From Sulfurimonas sp. (GTDB taxonomy: Bacteria; Campylobacterota; Campylobacteria; Campylobacterales; Sulfurimonadaceae), in NCBI GenBank assembly GCA_026988735.1, contig JALSKR010000262.1, positions 1 to 16,041 on the forward strand: a DNA stretch of 16,041 nt, given 5' to 3'. The notes below the pieces were generated by a model. The model had not been told where the DNA came from and made no database searches. It saw nothing but the letters and a program-made list of their open reading frames with translations. Numbering within the stretch: position 1 is the stretch's first letter; each line of letters opens with the position of its first letter. Positions 1 through 7,667 of the stretch are shown here, in pieces. A program made the position numbers and the translations under genes.

Positions 1-90
1 TTCGGAATCGGTACTTTAGTTCCGGCTGTTGCAATTCTCTTACCATTCTCAGCCCGGACTAACATCAGGGTTGTGAAATATTTAAATTAA
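1..90 (+). CDS. C-terminal end of an unidentified, probably membrane, protein (partial)
   Basis: The first 29 codons of the window in frame 1 are open and end with TAA at 88-90. The translation is a hydrophobic stretch (roughly GIGTLVPAVAILLPF) followed by a basic tail (SARTNIRVVKYLN), which is what the last transmembrane helix and cytoplasmic end of an inner-membrane protein look like. It would converge tail to tail with gpmI and overlap its stop by 9 bases, plausible in such a compact genome. The alternative is a minus-strand ORF starting with ATG at 65-63 and leaving the window to the left. That ORF has no visible ribosome binding site, so I prefer the plus-strand reading. No family can be named from 29 residues. 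Confidence 0.4.
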   Translation, partial: FGIGTLVPAVAILLPFSARTNIRVVKYLN

Positions 91-1557
91 ACTTGTGTCC
101 ATCTCTTTTGGAATTGGAAGTTCCATCAGTTTTAAAACCGTCGGGGCTATGTTGTTCAGCCCGCCTGTTTTTACTTTTTCCACACCTTCTGCATCCACAA
201 AACACCAGACTTTCCCAACCGTATGATTTGTCAGTACATTGCCCTTTTCATCTTTCATCTCTTCACAGTTTCCATGGTCGCTTGTCAAAACAAAAGCGTA
301 CTCTTTTTCTTTTGCTTTTTCATAAATTTTGCCAAGTTGTTCATCCACAGCTTCAACAGCTTTTTTTGCTGCTTCAAAATCACCGGTATGCCCAACCATG
401 TCACCGTTGGCAAAGTTGACTACTATAAAATCATACTCTGCATCCATAGCTTTTAAAACTGCTTCACCAACCTCTTTTGCACTCATTTCAGGTTGCATAT
501 CATATGTTTTTACATCAGGAGAAGGAACAAGTACCCGTGTTTCATTTTCATAGGGTTCATCTATTCCACCGTTTAAGAAAAAAGTCACATGTGCATATTT
601 TTCAGTCTCTGCCGTATGCAACTGTCGCAGACCTGCATTGGCAATCACTTCTGCAAGCGTATTTTTCGGCACATCTTTTCTAAACATAACAGGATACACA
701 AAACTTTTGTCATACTCAGTAATGGTTGCCAGATTGACATGTTTTACAGTTCTTTCAAATTCTGCAAAGTTTTCATCTGCCATAGCCGTTACAAGCTCTC
801 TCATTCTGTCACTTCTAAAGTTTATTGTCAGTACACTGTCACCTTCTTGCATGCCGTCATACCCTTCAAAAGCCGTCGGTTCTACAAACTCATCTGTTTC
901 GCCAAGAGAATAGGAGTGTCCGATATACGCTTCGGGTGACATGTCCGTTTTTGGATCTGCATTTACTATCGCATCATATGCCCGCTTGATTCTCTCCCAG
1001 CGGTTGTCTCTGTCCATTGCATAAAAACGCCCTGATATGGAAGCGATTGTCACATTTTCATTGAGATGTTTTTTTACCTCTTCAAGATATTTTTGTGCAG
1101 AGGTAGGAGAGACATCTCTTCCGTCCGTAATCAAATGAAGAAAAACTGTTTTTTTGTTTTTTGCCGCAATATCAGCCAATCCCATAAAATGTTCTATATG
1201 CGAATGCACACCGCCGTCACTCATCAATCCTATTAAATGGAGTCTGTCTGATTTTTGAAATAAATCCTGCAGTACTTCGTTTTTTTCCAAAGAGCCGTCT
1301 TTGAGAGCCAGTGAAATTTTGACTAGATCCTGATACAATACACGACCGCTTCCTATACTCATATGTCCGACTTCAGAGTTACCCATCTGACCCTCTGGCA
1401 GTCCGACACTCAGACCAAAAGTATCTATAAGCGAGTGAGGCACTTCACTGAAAAGTTTGTCATATGTAGGTTTTTTCGCATTATAAAAGGCATTATGCTC
1501 TGTTTTTGCGCAGTAGCCGATGCCATCTGTGATAACTAAAATTGCTTTTTTACTCAA
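82..1557 (-). CDS. gpmI: 2,3-bisphosphoglycerate-independent phosphoglycerate mutase
   Basis: This cytoplasmic enzyme interconverts 3- and 2-phosphoglycerate in glycolysis and gluconeogenesis using two metal ions (usually Mn) and a phosphoserine intermediate. The 491 residues match the usual iPGM length. Visible landmarks are the first metal ligand in ITDGIG (D11), the catalytic serine in GNSEVGH (S61), SDGGVHSH near 113-120, TDGRD, GRFYAMDRDNRW, and the C-terminal metal motifs NFANGDMVGHTG and TSDHGN, all in alkaline-phosphatase-superfamily order. The start is TTG at 1557-1555, preceded on the minus strand by AGGA with a 6-base spacer (plus-strand 1564-1567). It is transcribed divergently from mraY. 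A minus-strand TATAAT at 1593-1588 lies about 30 bases before the start and is the likely -10 box. Nothing in the sequence looks degraded. Confidence 0.97.
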   Translation of the reverse strand: MSKKAILVITDGIGYCAKTEHNAFYNAKKPTYDKLFSEVPHSLIDTFGLSVGLPEGQMGNSEVGHMSIGSGRVLYQDLVKISLALKDGSLEKNEVLQDLFQKSDRLHLIGLMSDGGVHSHIEHFMGLADIAAKNKKTVFLHLITDGRDVSPTSAQKYLEEVKKHLNENVTIASISGRFYAMDRDNRWERIKRAYDAIVNADPKTDMSPEAYIGHSYSLGETDEFVEPTAFEGYDGMQEGDSVLTINFRSDRMRELVTAMADENFAEFERTVKHVNLATITEYDKSFVYPVMFRKDVPKNTLAEVIANAGLRQLHTAETEKYAHVTFFLNGGIDEPYENETRVLVPSPDVKTYDMQPEMSAKEVGEAVLKAMDAEYDFIVVNFANGDMVGHTGDFEAAKKAVEAVDEQLGKIYEKAKEKEYAFVLTSDHGNCEEMKDEKGNVLTNHTVGKVWCFVDAEGVEKVKTGGLNNIAPTVLKLMELPIPKEMDTSLI

Positions 1558-1587
1558 TTTTATTCCTATTAATAATTTTCTTGCGTG

Positions 1588-1593
1588 ATTATA
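1588..1593 (-). promoter_or_regulatory. -10 box for gpmI
   Basis: The plus strand reads ATTATA, giving a perfect TATAAT on the minus strand. A start of transcription about 7 bases further would leave a leader of roughly 24 bases containing the gpmI AGGA. No clear -35 is seen, which is common for Campylobacterota sigma-70 promoters. It is separated by one base from the matching plus-strand box. Confidence 0.5.
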
Positions 1594-1594
1594 C

Positions 1595-1600
1595 TATAAT
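1595..1600 (+). promoter_or_regulatory. -10 box for mraY
   Basis: A perfect TATAAT on the plus strand. Transcription from about 1607 would give a leader of roughly 37 bases carrying AGGA (1633-1636) ahead of the TTG start at 1644. The box overlaps the ATG at 1599, which argues against that ATG being the mraY start. Together with the gpmI box it forms the palindrome ATTATA-C-TATAAT (1588-1600). Confidence 0.5.
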
Positions 1601-1643
1601 GTCACTTTTAAATTCTAAACAAGACTCAAATCAGGACACATAT

Positions 1644-2705
1644 TTGTTATATTTTATACACCAGTTTCTCGATATTAACATTTTAGGTTATATTACTATC
1701 CGTGCAGGTATCGCTTTTTTCATTGCTTTAAGTCTCACACTCTATCTCTTGCCGAAATTTATAGGATGGGCCCAAAAAACATCCAGTGTACAACCCATAA
1801 ATGAATGGGCACCGGACAGACACCAGGAAAAAGTTTCAACACCGACCATGGGAGGTATTGTCTTTATCGGAGCTACCATTATTGCCACACTCTTCACAGT
1901 TCGCCTTGACAATGCCTATGCTTTGGCCGGACTGCTGACACTTGTGCTTTTTTCGTTTATAGGTTTTTGGGATGATTTTGCAAAAATCAAAAAAAATGAA
2001 AACCTTGCAGGATTCAGAGCAAGAACAAAACTGCTCCTGCAAATCATTTCAGCACTTGCAGTTTCATGTTTTTTATGTTACTTTGCTGATTTTAACACCG
2101 ATTTGTATGTACCTTTTTTAAAAACACCGCTTCTTGATATGGGTGCATTTGCCGTTCTTTTATGGGTTTTGGTAATTATCTCTACTTCCAATGCCGTTAA
2201 TCTGACAGACGGGCTCGATGGTCTTGCAACAGTGCCTTCCATTGTTGCTCTGGCAACATTTAGTATTATCATCTATATTATAGGCAATGTAAAAATCAGT
2301 GCTTATCTGCTCATGCCTCATTTTGAAGTCAGTGAAGTAGCCATTATTGCCAGTGCTCTCATAGGTGCGCTTACAGGATTTTTATGGTACAACTGTCATC
2401 CTGCAGAAGTTTTTATGGGAGACAGCGGCTCTTTGACTATCGGTGCTTTTCTGGGGTATTTGGCGATTATCAGTAAAAGTGAGATACTTTTACTCCTTAT
2501 CGGTTCTATTTTTGTTATAGAGACACTCTCCGTCATTTTACAGGTTGGCAGTTTTAAACTACGTAAAAAACGGGTCTTTCTGATGGCACCGATTCACCAT
2601 CATTTTGAAATGAAAAAATGGGCGGAAAACAAGATTATAGTCCGCTTTTGGATTATCGCTATTTTATCAAATATTTTAGCACTTATTACACTCAAAATCA
2701 GGTAA
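1644..2705 (+). CDS. mraY: Phospho-N-acetylmuramoyl-pentapeptide-transferase (MraY)
   Basis: This polytopic inner-membrane enzyme transfers phospho-MurNAc-pentapeptide from UDP to undecaprenyl phosphate, making lipid I for peptidoglycan. With a TTG start at 1644 it is 353 residues, the usual size for this phylum from memory. Landmarks are PTMGG (about 67-71), the paired aspartates of GFWDDF (D110, D111), NLTDGLDG (N186, D189, D192), FMGDSGS (D260) and HHHFE (318-322), with about ten hydrophobic helices. The frame is open upstream to 1542, and an ATG at 1599 would add 15 polar residues. I prefer 1644 because AGGA sits 7 bases before it, a TATAAT box overlaps the ATG at 1599, and MraY normally begins just before the DINxxxYIT segment. 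purN follows after 4 bases, whereas in relatives I would expect murD here. Confidence 0.96.
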   Translation: MLYFIHQFLDINILGYITIRAGIAFFIALSLTLYLLPKFIGWAQKTSSVQPINEWAPDRHQEKVSTPTMGGIVFIGATIIATLFTVRLDNAYALAGLLTLVLFSFIGFWDDFAKIKKNENLAGFRARTKLLLQIISALAVSCFLCYFADFNTDLYVPFLKTPLLDMGAFAVLLWVLVIISTSNAVNLTDGLDGLATVPSIVALATFSIIIYIIGNVKISAYLLMPHFEVSEVAIIASALIGALTGFLWYNCHPAEVFMGDSGSLTIGAFLGYLAIISKSEILLLLIGSIFVIETLSVILQVGSFKLRKKRVFLMAPIHHHFEMKKWAENKIIVRFWIIAILSNILALITLKIR

Positions 2706-2709
2706 AAAC

Positions 2710-3273
2710 ATGAAAAATATAGCCATACTTTCTTCACATAACGGCAGCGGTCTTGATGCCATTGTAGAAGCTATCAATGCAGGAATTTTATCTCTCAACA
2801 TTGCTTTGGTTATTTCCAACAATACAGATGCCAAAGTCTTGCAAAAAGCAAAAAAATACGGCATTACATGTAAACTCGTCAATGCGAAAACAGACACAGA
2901 TCCCGACAGAGCCATTTATGAACTCCTCAAAGCGTATGCCTGTGAGTGTGTTTTCTTATCAGGCTACATGAAAAAGCTCTCTCCTCTGCTGACATCCAAT
3001 TTTACAATAATAAACTCACACCCCTCTTTGTTACCAAAATATGGCGGTGCAGGCATGTATGGACGGTTTGTGCATGAAGCAGTTATAAAAAACAGAGAAA
3101 AAACAAGCGGTGTCACCATTCATGAAGTCAATGAAAATTATGATGAGGGCAAAATCATTTTGCAAAAATCATTACAGATAAAACCCAATGAGAGTGTTGA
3201 TTCTCTTGAAAAGAGAATCAAAAGCCTGGAAAAAAAAGCAATAGTGGAAGGACTTGCACAGTGTTTGAAATAG
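2710..3273 (+). CDS. purN: Phosphoribosylglycinamide formyltransferase
   Basis: PurN transfers a formyl group from 10-formyl-tetrahydrofolate to glycinamide ribonucleotide, the third step of purine synthesis, in the cytoplasm. The 187 residues form a compact formyltransferase domain. An N-terminal SSHNGSGLDAI loop fits phosphate binding. The catalytic asparagine and histidine are in NSHPSLLPKYGG (N102, H104). HEVNENYDEGKII supplies the downstream histidine and catalytic aspartate (H138, D145). It is shorter than the E. coli enzyme (212 residues) but normal for this phylum as I recall it. It begins 4 bases after mraY, whose last sense codon AGG may act as its ribosome binding site, so the two are probably co-transcribed. 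Its 3' end overlaps the next gene by 13 bases. The HPSLLPKYGG-GMYG context favours PurN over methionyl-tRNA formyltransferase. Confidence 0.92.
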   Translation: MKNIAILSSHNGSGLDAIVEAINAGILSLNIALVISNNTDAKVLQKAKKYGITCKLVNAKTDTDPDRAIYELLKAYACECVFLSGYMKKLSPLLTSNFTIINSHPSLLPKYGGAGMYGRFVHEAVIKNREKTSGVTIHEVNENYDEGKIILQKSLQIKPNESVDSLEKRIKSLEKKAIVEGLAQCLK

Positions 3274-3860
3274 CGGAATACATAGGCATTATCGCTTTTT
3301 CCATGAGTGGTTTTTTTGTGGCAACCAGGAACAGACTTGATTTGCTCGGAGTCTTAGTAGCTACCTTTCTCACAGCACTTGGCGGTGGTATCATGAGAGA
3401 TGTCACCGTAGCAAAAATTCCTTTTACTTTTTCACATAACTATCCCGCACTGATTGTCATCTCTGTTTTACTTCTTCTTATTGTATTTAAATTTCATCAC
3501 CGTAATTCTATAGAAAACAGGGCTCTTTTTATTTTAAGCGATTCTATCGGTTTGGTCTCTTTTAGTATATCCGGAGCACTCATTGCCATACAAAGCAGTT
3601 TCAACCTTACAGGTATAGTTGCTATGGCTTTTCTTACCGCAGTAGGCGGAGGAATTGCACGGGATGTAATTATCAATGAAGTGCCTTTTGTCTTAAAAAC
3701 AGGTTTTTACGGAACAGTCTCTATTTTAATTGCAATTACTTTGTATGCTCTGCACACTTTACATGTAACGACATATACAAATATTTCCATCCTCTTTTTC
3801 GCAGCGCTGACACTGAGATTAATTGCCTACTATGCAAAATGGTCTATTCCCTTACGATAA
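3261..3860 (+). CDS. UPF0126 / TRIC-type small membrane protein (YadS/YicG family)
   Basis: A 199-residue, nearly all-hydrophobic protein with an internal duplication. Each half contains a glycine-rich signature, LTALGGGIMRD near residues 38-48 and LTAVGGGIARD near 124-134, followed by an IPFTF/VPFVL loop. This is the UPF0126 domain pair (PF03458), structurally related to trimeric intracellular cation (TRIC) channels. At least one bacterial member has been linked to glycine transport, so ion channel and small-solute transporter both remain open. The start is GTG at 3261, with AAGGA about 9 bases upstream inside the purN coding sequence. The 13-base overlap with purN suggests translational coupling. 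If the glycine link applies, pairing with purN (which uses a glycine-derived substrate) would make metabolic sense, but that is speculation. Confidence 0.85.
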   Translation: MFEIAEYIGIIAFSMSGFFVATRNRLDLLGVLVATFLTALGGGIMRDVTVAKIPFTFSHNYPALIVISVLLLLIVFKFHHRNSIENRALFILSDSIGLVSFSISGALIAIQSSFNLTGIVAMAFLTAVGGGIARDVIINEVPFVLKTGFYGTVSILIAITLYALHTLHVTTYTNISILFFAALTLRLIAYYAKWSIPLR

Positions 3861-3945
3861 AGTACCTCTTCATAACATCACATTTTCCATTAAGCTTAAA
3901 TAGAGTATTATTTATCTGATTTAAAGATAAAAAACAGGCTTAGCT
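3861..3945. other. Intergenic stretch ahead of the P-type ATPase gene
   Basis: An 85-base AT-rich gap. It holds TATTAT at 3906-3911, a possible -10 box for the ATPase gene, and an inverted repeat TTTATCT (3911-3917) / AGATAAA (3925-3931) with a 7-base loop that could be a weak hairpin or operator. There is also a TTAAGCTTAA palindrome at 3890-3899. AGG about 8 bases before the ATG at 3946 is the likely ribosome binding site. No GC-rich stem with a T-run is present, so I do not call a terminator. All of these short AT-rich matches could be chance. Confidence 0.3.
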
Positions 3946-6642
3946 ATGAAAAAAGAGTGGCATATTCTCAAGGAAACAGAAGTTTTACAGGCTTTGAATT
4001 CGGATGCAGACAATGGATTGCAGGCAGATGAAGCCATAAACAGATACAAAAAATATGGTCCGAATCTTTTGAGTGTCAAAAAGACAAAATCTGCACTTAT
4101 GCGTTTTTTGAGTCAATTTAATCAGGCACTGGTCTATATCCTGCTGGCTGCTATTGTTATAAAAATATATCTGGGTGCCTATGTTGATGCAAGTGTAATT
4201 TTTGGTGTTGTTTTGCTCAATGCTATCATAGGATTTATTCAAGAGAACAAAGCCCTCAATGCCCTGGCCGCTTTATCAGAATCACTGGTGACCATCAGCA
4301 CTGTAATGCGTTCGGGAAAAAAGCAGCAGATAGATGCAAAAGAACTTGTAATCGGTGATATTGTATTGCTGCAGTCCGGAGACAAAGTTCCTGCTGATAT
4401 GCGCCTGCTTGCATCTCGTGAACTTCAGGTAGATGAATCTGCGCTCACAGGAGAGTCAATGCCTGTGTCAAAAACAAATACAGTACTCCCAAAAGAAGTC
4501 TCTCTCGCAGATCGGACCAACATGCTCTACTCATCCACTTTTGTCACTTATGGTACAGGTGTAGGCATTGTTGTTGCAACAGGTGATGAAACAGAGATAG
4601 GCCATATATCAAAACTGCTCAATGATGCAACTGTTCTGGACACTCCTTTAACACGAAAAATATCTAAATTCAGTCATCTCCTACTCTTAGTCATCCTCTT
4701 TTTAGCGGCAGTTACTTTTGCTGTAGGACTGTGGCACGGCAAATCCTGGGAGGAATTGTTTATGGCATCTATTGCACTGAGTGTTGCGATGATTCCTGAG
4801 GGTTTACCTGCTGTCATGACAATCATTTTAGCCATTGGTGTCGCGCGCATGGCAAAAAGAAATACCATTATTCGCCATCTTCCTGCCGTGGAAACCCTTG
4901 GCAGCACTACCATAATCTGTTCAGACAAAACAGGAACATTAACACGCAATGAAATGACAGTTCAGGAACTCTACTGTGCAAATGAAAAGTTTGACATAAC
5001 AGGCGTTGGCTATGCACCGGAGGGAGAAATACTCCAAGATTCCAAGAGATATGACAAACTCAAAAACCAGCCCCTTCTGGAACTCCTCAAAGCCGGAGTG
5101 CTTTGTAATGACTCTGTTGTAAAAAAGAGTGAAGAGTCATGGACTATAGAAGGAGACCCTACCGAAGGAGCTTTGCTGGTCTGTGCTCAAAAAGCCAACA
5201 TTGATACAGACGCACTCAGAAATGATATGCCAAGAGTAGATGCCATTCCCTTTGAATCACAATACCAATATATGGCAACACTCCATTTTGATGAAGCCAA
5301 CAGTAGATATGTCATTTACATAAAAGGTTCCGTAGAGAGTATCACTGAACGATGCGCCACTTTTTTAGATACAACCGCCACACCTGTTCCTCTTAACAAA
5401 AATGAGATCTTTATGCAGGTAGAATCTATGGCAGGCAAAGGCTTGAGAGTTTTGGCTTTTGCCAGACTTATTCTTCATGACAAGATAAGACTTGAACATG
5501 AAAACATTGCTCATAATTTAGAGTTTATTGGTCTGCAAGGTATGATAGATCCTCCAAGAGAAGAGGCAATACTCTCGATACAAGCATGTAAAACAGCGGG
5601 TATACATGTAAAGATGATTACAGGAGACCATGCTATAACAGCCACAGCAATTGCCAGACAAATGGGCTTGATAGAGTCTGACAAAACAGACAATAACAGT
5701 GCCGTCATTACAGGAGCCGAACTTACCCATTTAAAAGACAAAGAGATGCTTGAGTCTTCAAATAAAGCTTCCGTTTTTGCCAGAGTTACACCTGAACAGA
5801 AACTGCGAATAGTCGAAGCCCTGCAAGCCAACAATGAAATTATTGCAATGACAGGAGACGGTGTCAACGATGCGCCTGCTCTTCGCAGAGCCGATATTGG
5901 CATTGCTATGGGAATTACAGGTACAGAAGTCGCAAAAGAAGCGGCGGACATGGTACTGACCGATGACAATTTTGCCTCTATTGAGGCAGCGGTTGAAGAG
6001 GGACGGGCTGTACTTGAAAATATTATAAAGTTTATCGGTTTCATATTGGCAACAAATCTTGGAGAGGGGCTTGTTATTATGGTTGCCATATTAGCCAATA
6101 TTACACTGCCTATTCTTCCTGTTCAAGCCCTGTGGATTAATATGACAGCTGCGGTTTTTCTTGGTCTTGCCCTGGCTTTTGAACCACAAGAACCCGGTTT
6201 GATGCAAAAACCGCCACATGCCCCATCGGCACCGATTCTCACAAAAGAGATGCTCATTCGCATCTTTTTGGTTGGTATCATGCTGCTTGGGGGTTCTTTT
6301 GGTCTCTTTGAACTGGCACTTCAAAATGGGGCCAGCCTGGAAGAAGCACGCACAATCGCTGTCAATGTTTTTGCAGTCGGAGAGTCCTTTTATCTGCTTG
6401 ACTCCCGTTCACTGCGTTTTTCTGTCTTTAAGTTAGGACTCTTTAGCAATCTCTGGATTTGGGTCGGCATCTTTTGTATGATAAGTGCCTCTGTTGCTCT
6501 GACATATGTACCGATTATGAATAAAATGTTTCATACGGCACCAATCAGCTTGCATGAATGGCTTAATATATTCGCTGTTGGTATATTAATTTATGTTATT
6601 GTTATCAGTGAGAAAAGCCTTCGACAACAACTAAGTAGCTGA
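3946..6642 (+). CDS. P2-type cation-transporting ATPase
   Basis: An 898-residue inner-membrane P-type ATPase of the calcium-pump-like P2 group, complete in all domains. Order: N-terminal cation-ATPase domain (about 1-60), TM1-2, actuator domain with TGES (168-171), TM3-4 with PEGLP (284-288), phosphorylation motif DKTGT (D327), nucleotide-binding domain with GDPTEGALL, TGDH near 562, hinge GDGVND (D638), and TM5-10. Compared with SERCA, the ligand-type residues E285 (TM4), N704 and E707 (TM5), N732 (TM6) and E813 (TM8) are kept. The TM6 Thr-Asp pair is A735-A736, so the calcium specificity is uncertain and another cation is possible. No heavy-metal-binding N-terminal domain is present. The gene stands alone between two intergenic gaps. 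The start ATG has AGG about 8 bases upstream. Confidence 0.93.
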   Translation: MKKEWHILKETEVLQALNSDADNGLQADEAINRYKKYGPNLLSVKKTKSALMRFLSQFNQALVYILLAAIVIKIYLGAYVDASVIFGVVLLNAIIGFIQENKALNALAALSESLVTISTVMRSGKKQQIDAKELVIGDIVLLQSGDKVPADMRLLASRELQVDESALTGESMPVSKTNTVLPKEVSLADRTNMLYSSTFVTYGTGVGIVVATGDETEIGHISKLLNDATVLDTPLTRKISKFSHLLLLVILFLAAVTFAVGLWHGKSWEELFMASIALSVAMIPEGLPAVMTIILAIGVARMAKRNTIIRHLPAVETLGSTTIICSDKTGTLTRNEMTVQELYCANEKFDITGVGYAPEGEILQDSKRYDKLKNQPLLELLKAGVLCNDSVVKKSEESWTIEGDPTEGALLVCAQKANIDTDALRNDMPRVDAIPFESQYQYMATLHFDEANSRYVIYIKGSVESITERCATFLDTTATPVPLNKNEIFMQVESMAGKGLRVLAFARLILHDKIRLEHENIAHNLEFIGLQGMIDPPREEAILSIQACKTAGIHVKMITGDHAITATAIARQMGLIESDKTDNNSAVITGAELTHLKDKEMLESSNKASVFARVTPEQKLRIVEALQANNEIIAMTGDGVNDAPALRRADIGIAMGITGTEVAKEAADMVLTDDNFASIEAAVEEGRAVLENIIKFIGFILATNLGEGLVIMVAILANITLPILPVQALWINMTAAVFLGLALAFEPQEPGLMQKPPHAPSAPILTKEMLIRIFLVGIMLLGGSFGLFELALQNGASLEEARTIAVNVFAVGESFYLLDSRSLRFSVFKLGLFSNLWIWVGIFCMISASVALTYVPIMNKMFHTAPISLHEWLNIFAVGILIYVIVISEKSLRQQLSS

Positions 6643-6672
6643 CAAGAAAAACTACTGTTTACTTATTACCTA

Positions 6673-6678
6673 TATAAT
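6673..6678 (+). promoter_or_regulatory. -10 box for the export cassette
   Basis: A perfect TATAAT in a TATATAATATAAG context lies in the 65-base gap after the P-type ATPase gene. The implied start near 6685 leaves a leader of about 23 bases with AGG at 6696-6698, 9 bases before the ATG at 6708. No convincing -35 is seen. It would drive the three-gene export cassette. Confidence 0.45.
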
Positions 6679-6707
6679 ATAAGACAAACTCAGTTAGGTA
6701 GCAATAT

Positions 6708-7667
6708 ATGAAAATACGCACTTCAGTTACAAAAAATATAATGGCTATATTTAGAGAAGATAAGAAAAATATTTTTTATCTTCTCTATTATTCTGCCATT
6801 GAAGCTATATTGGTTTTATCTATTCCGTTGGCAAGTTCGTTTATTATAAACAGTATTTTGGCACATGCGAATATTTCCATTGTTGTTTTAAGTATTGTTG
6901 TAATTATTGTATTTCTTTTAACAACATCTTTGCAGATACTCAAAGAGTATATCATTGAAAAATTTCAGCAAAAGATTTTTTTAACAACAAGTATAAAAAT
7001 AGCCAAGATGGCAACTGACTTTAAGAGCTCTTCTTTGGAGACAAAAAAACTTATAGACAAGTATATGAACTACTTTTTTGATATAGGTGCTATTCAAAAG
7101 TTTTTCCCGGTTCTTTTGCTTGATGGTTCTGGCTTAGTTGTTAAAGTCATCGCAAGCTTACTGCTTTTGCTTGCTTTTGATCCTATACTATTTGGGCTTG
7201 GATTTTTCTTTTTCATATCTTTTGTTGTTATAATTATTGTGTTGGGGATAAATGGACCAAAATATGCAATAAAGCGTTCAGATGCAAAACACAGCAGTAT
7301 CTATTTTATACAAAACATTCCATTTGATGAGAGAGAGGATAAAGAAACATATAAAGAACTAGACGCTCAACTATCTTCTTATATAGATATGAGAATAAAA
7401 AGCTTTCGAGTGACTATCAGTCAACTCTCTCTTACTTTCTTTACAGAAGGGGCAATTTTTAGTACCTTTTTAATTATTGGCGGGAATCTTGTTATTAAAG
7501 GGGTGTTGCCAGTTGGTGAGTTTATTGCAGCTGAGATAGTTGTTGTCTCTATGACATCTGCTATTAAAAGTTTTATTAAACACATAGACTATGTTTATGA
7601 CATGATTGAAGGATTTTATAAGATTGAAAAACTTTCAGCACTATTAAGTGAGCAAAAAAATGGATAA
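6708..7667 (+). CDS. ABC-exporter-type transmembrane protein lacking an ATPase domain
   Basis: A 319-residue membrane protein that reads as the transmembrane domain of a type 1 ABC exporter. Six hydrophobic helices fall near 21-42, 56-76, 138-157, 158-180, 244-266 and 270-290, with charged helical loops between. The end of the domain (G-x-LVIKGVLPVGEF, then a YDMIEGFYKIEKLSALL segment) is where a nucleotide-binding domain normally starts, but the protein stops nine residues later. No Walker A, signature (LSGGQ) or Walker B sequence occurs in it or in the next two genes. The adaptor gene starts within its last 8 bases, so there is no room for a decayed ATPase. I recall similar membrane domains, usually fused to an ATPase, beside HlyD-type partners in other phyla (unchecked). 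It may borrow an ATPase encoded elsewhere or work without one. The coding sequence is AT-rich compared with its neighbours. Confidence 0.75.
   Translation: MKIRTSVTKNIMAIFREDKKNIFYLLYYSAIEAILVLSIPLASSFIINSILAHANISIVVLSIVVIIVFLLTTSLQILKEYIIEKFQQKIFLTTSIKIAKMATDFKSSSLETKKLIDKYMNYFFDIGAIQKFFPVLLLDGSGLVVKVIASLLLLLAFDPILFGLGFFFFISFVVIIIVLGINGPKYAIKRSDAKHSSIYFIQNIPFDEREDKETYKELDAQLSSYIDMRIKSFRVTISQLSLTFFTEGAIFSTFLIIGGNLVIKGVLPVGEFIAAEIVVVSMTSAIKSFIKHIDYVYDMIEGFYKIEKLSALLSEQKNG

Noticed and set aside
93..939. Several plus-strand open frames across gpmI
   Set aside because: They lie opposite an intact, motif-complete gpmI and are Phe/Ser/His/Cys-rich, as expected of antisense readings.
3911..3931. 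Inverted repeat as a terminator
   Set aside because: The 7-base stem is almost entirely A/T and is followed by A residues, not a T-run, so it is not a credible intrinsic terminator. It is kept only as a possible operator in the intergenic entry.
5511..6098. A 195-codon minus-strand open frame inside the P-type ATPase gene
   Set aside because: It is antisense to the strongly conserved hinge and TM5 region, its translation is Ser/Ala/Ile-rich without domain features, and no ribosome site supports it.
6643..6707. Decayed ATPase remnant or mobile-element scar near the export cassette
   Set aside because: The gap is only 65 bases with no repeats, and the overlap at 7660-7667 leaves no room for a remnant after the membrane gene.
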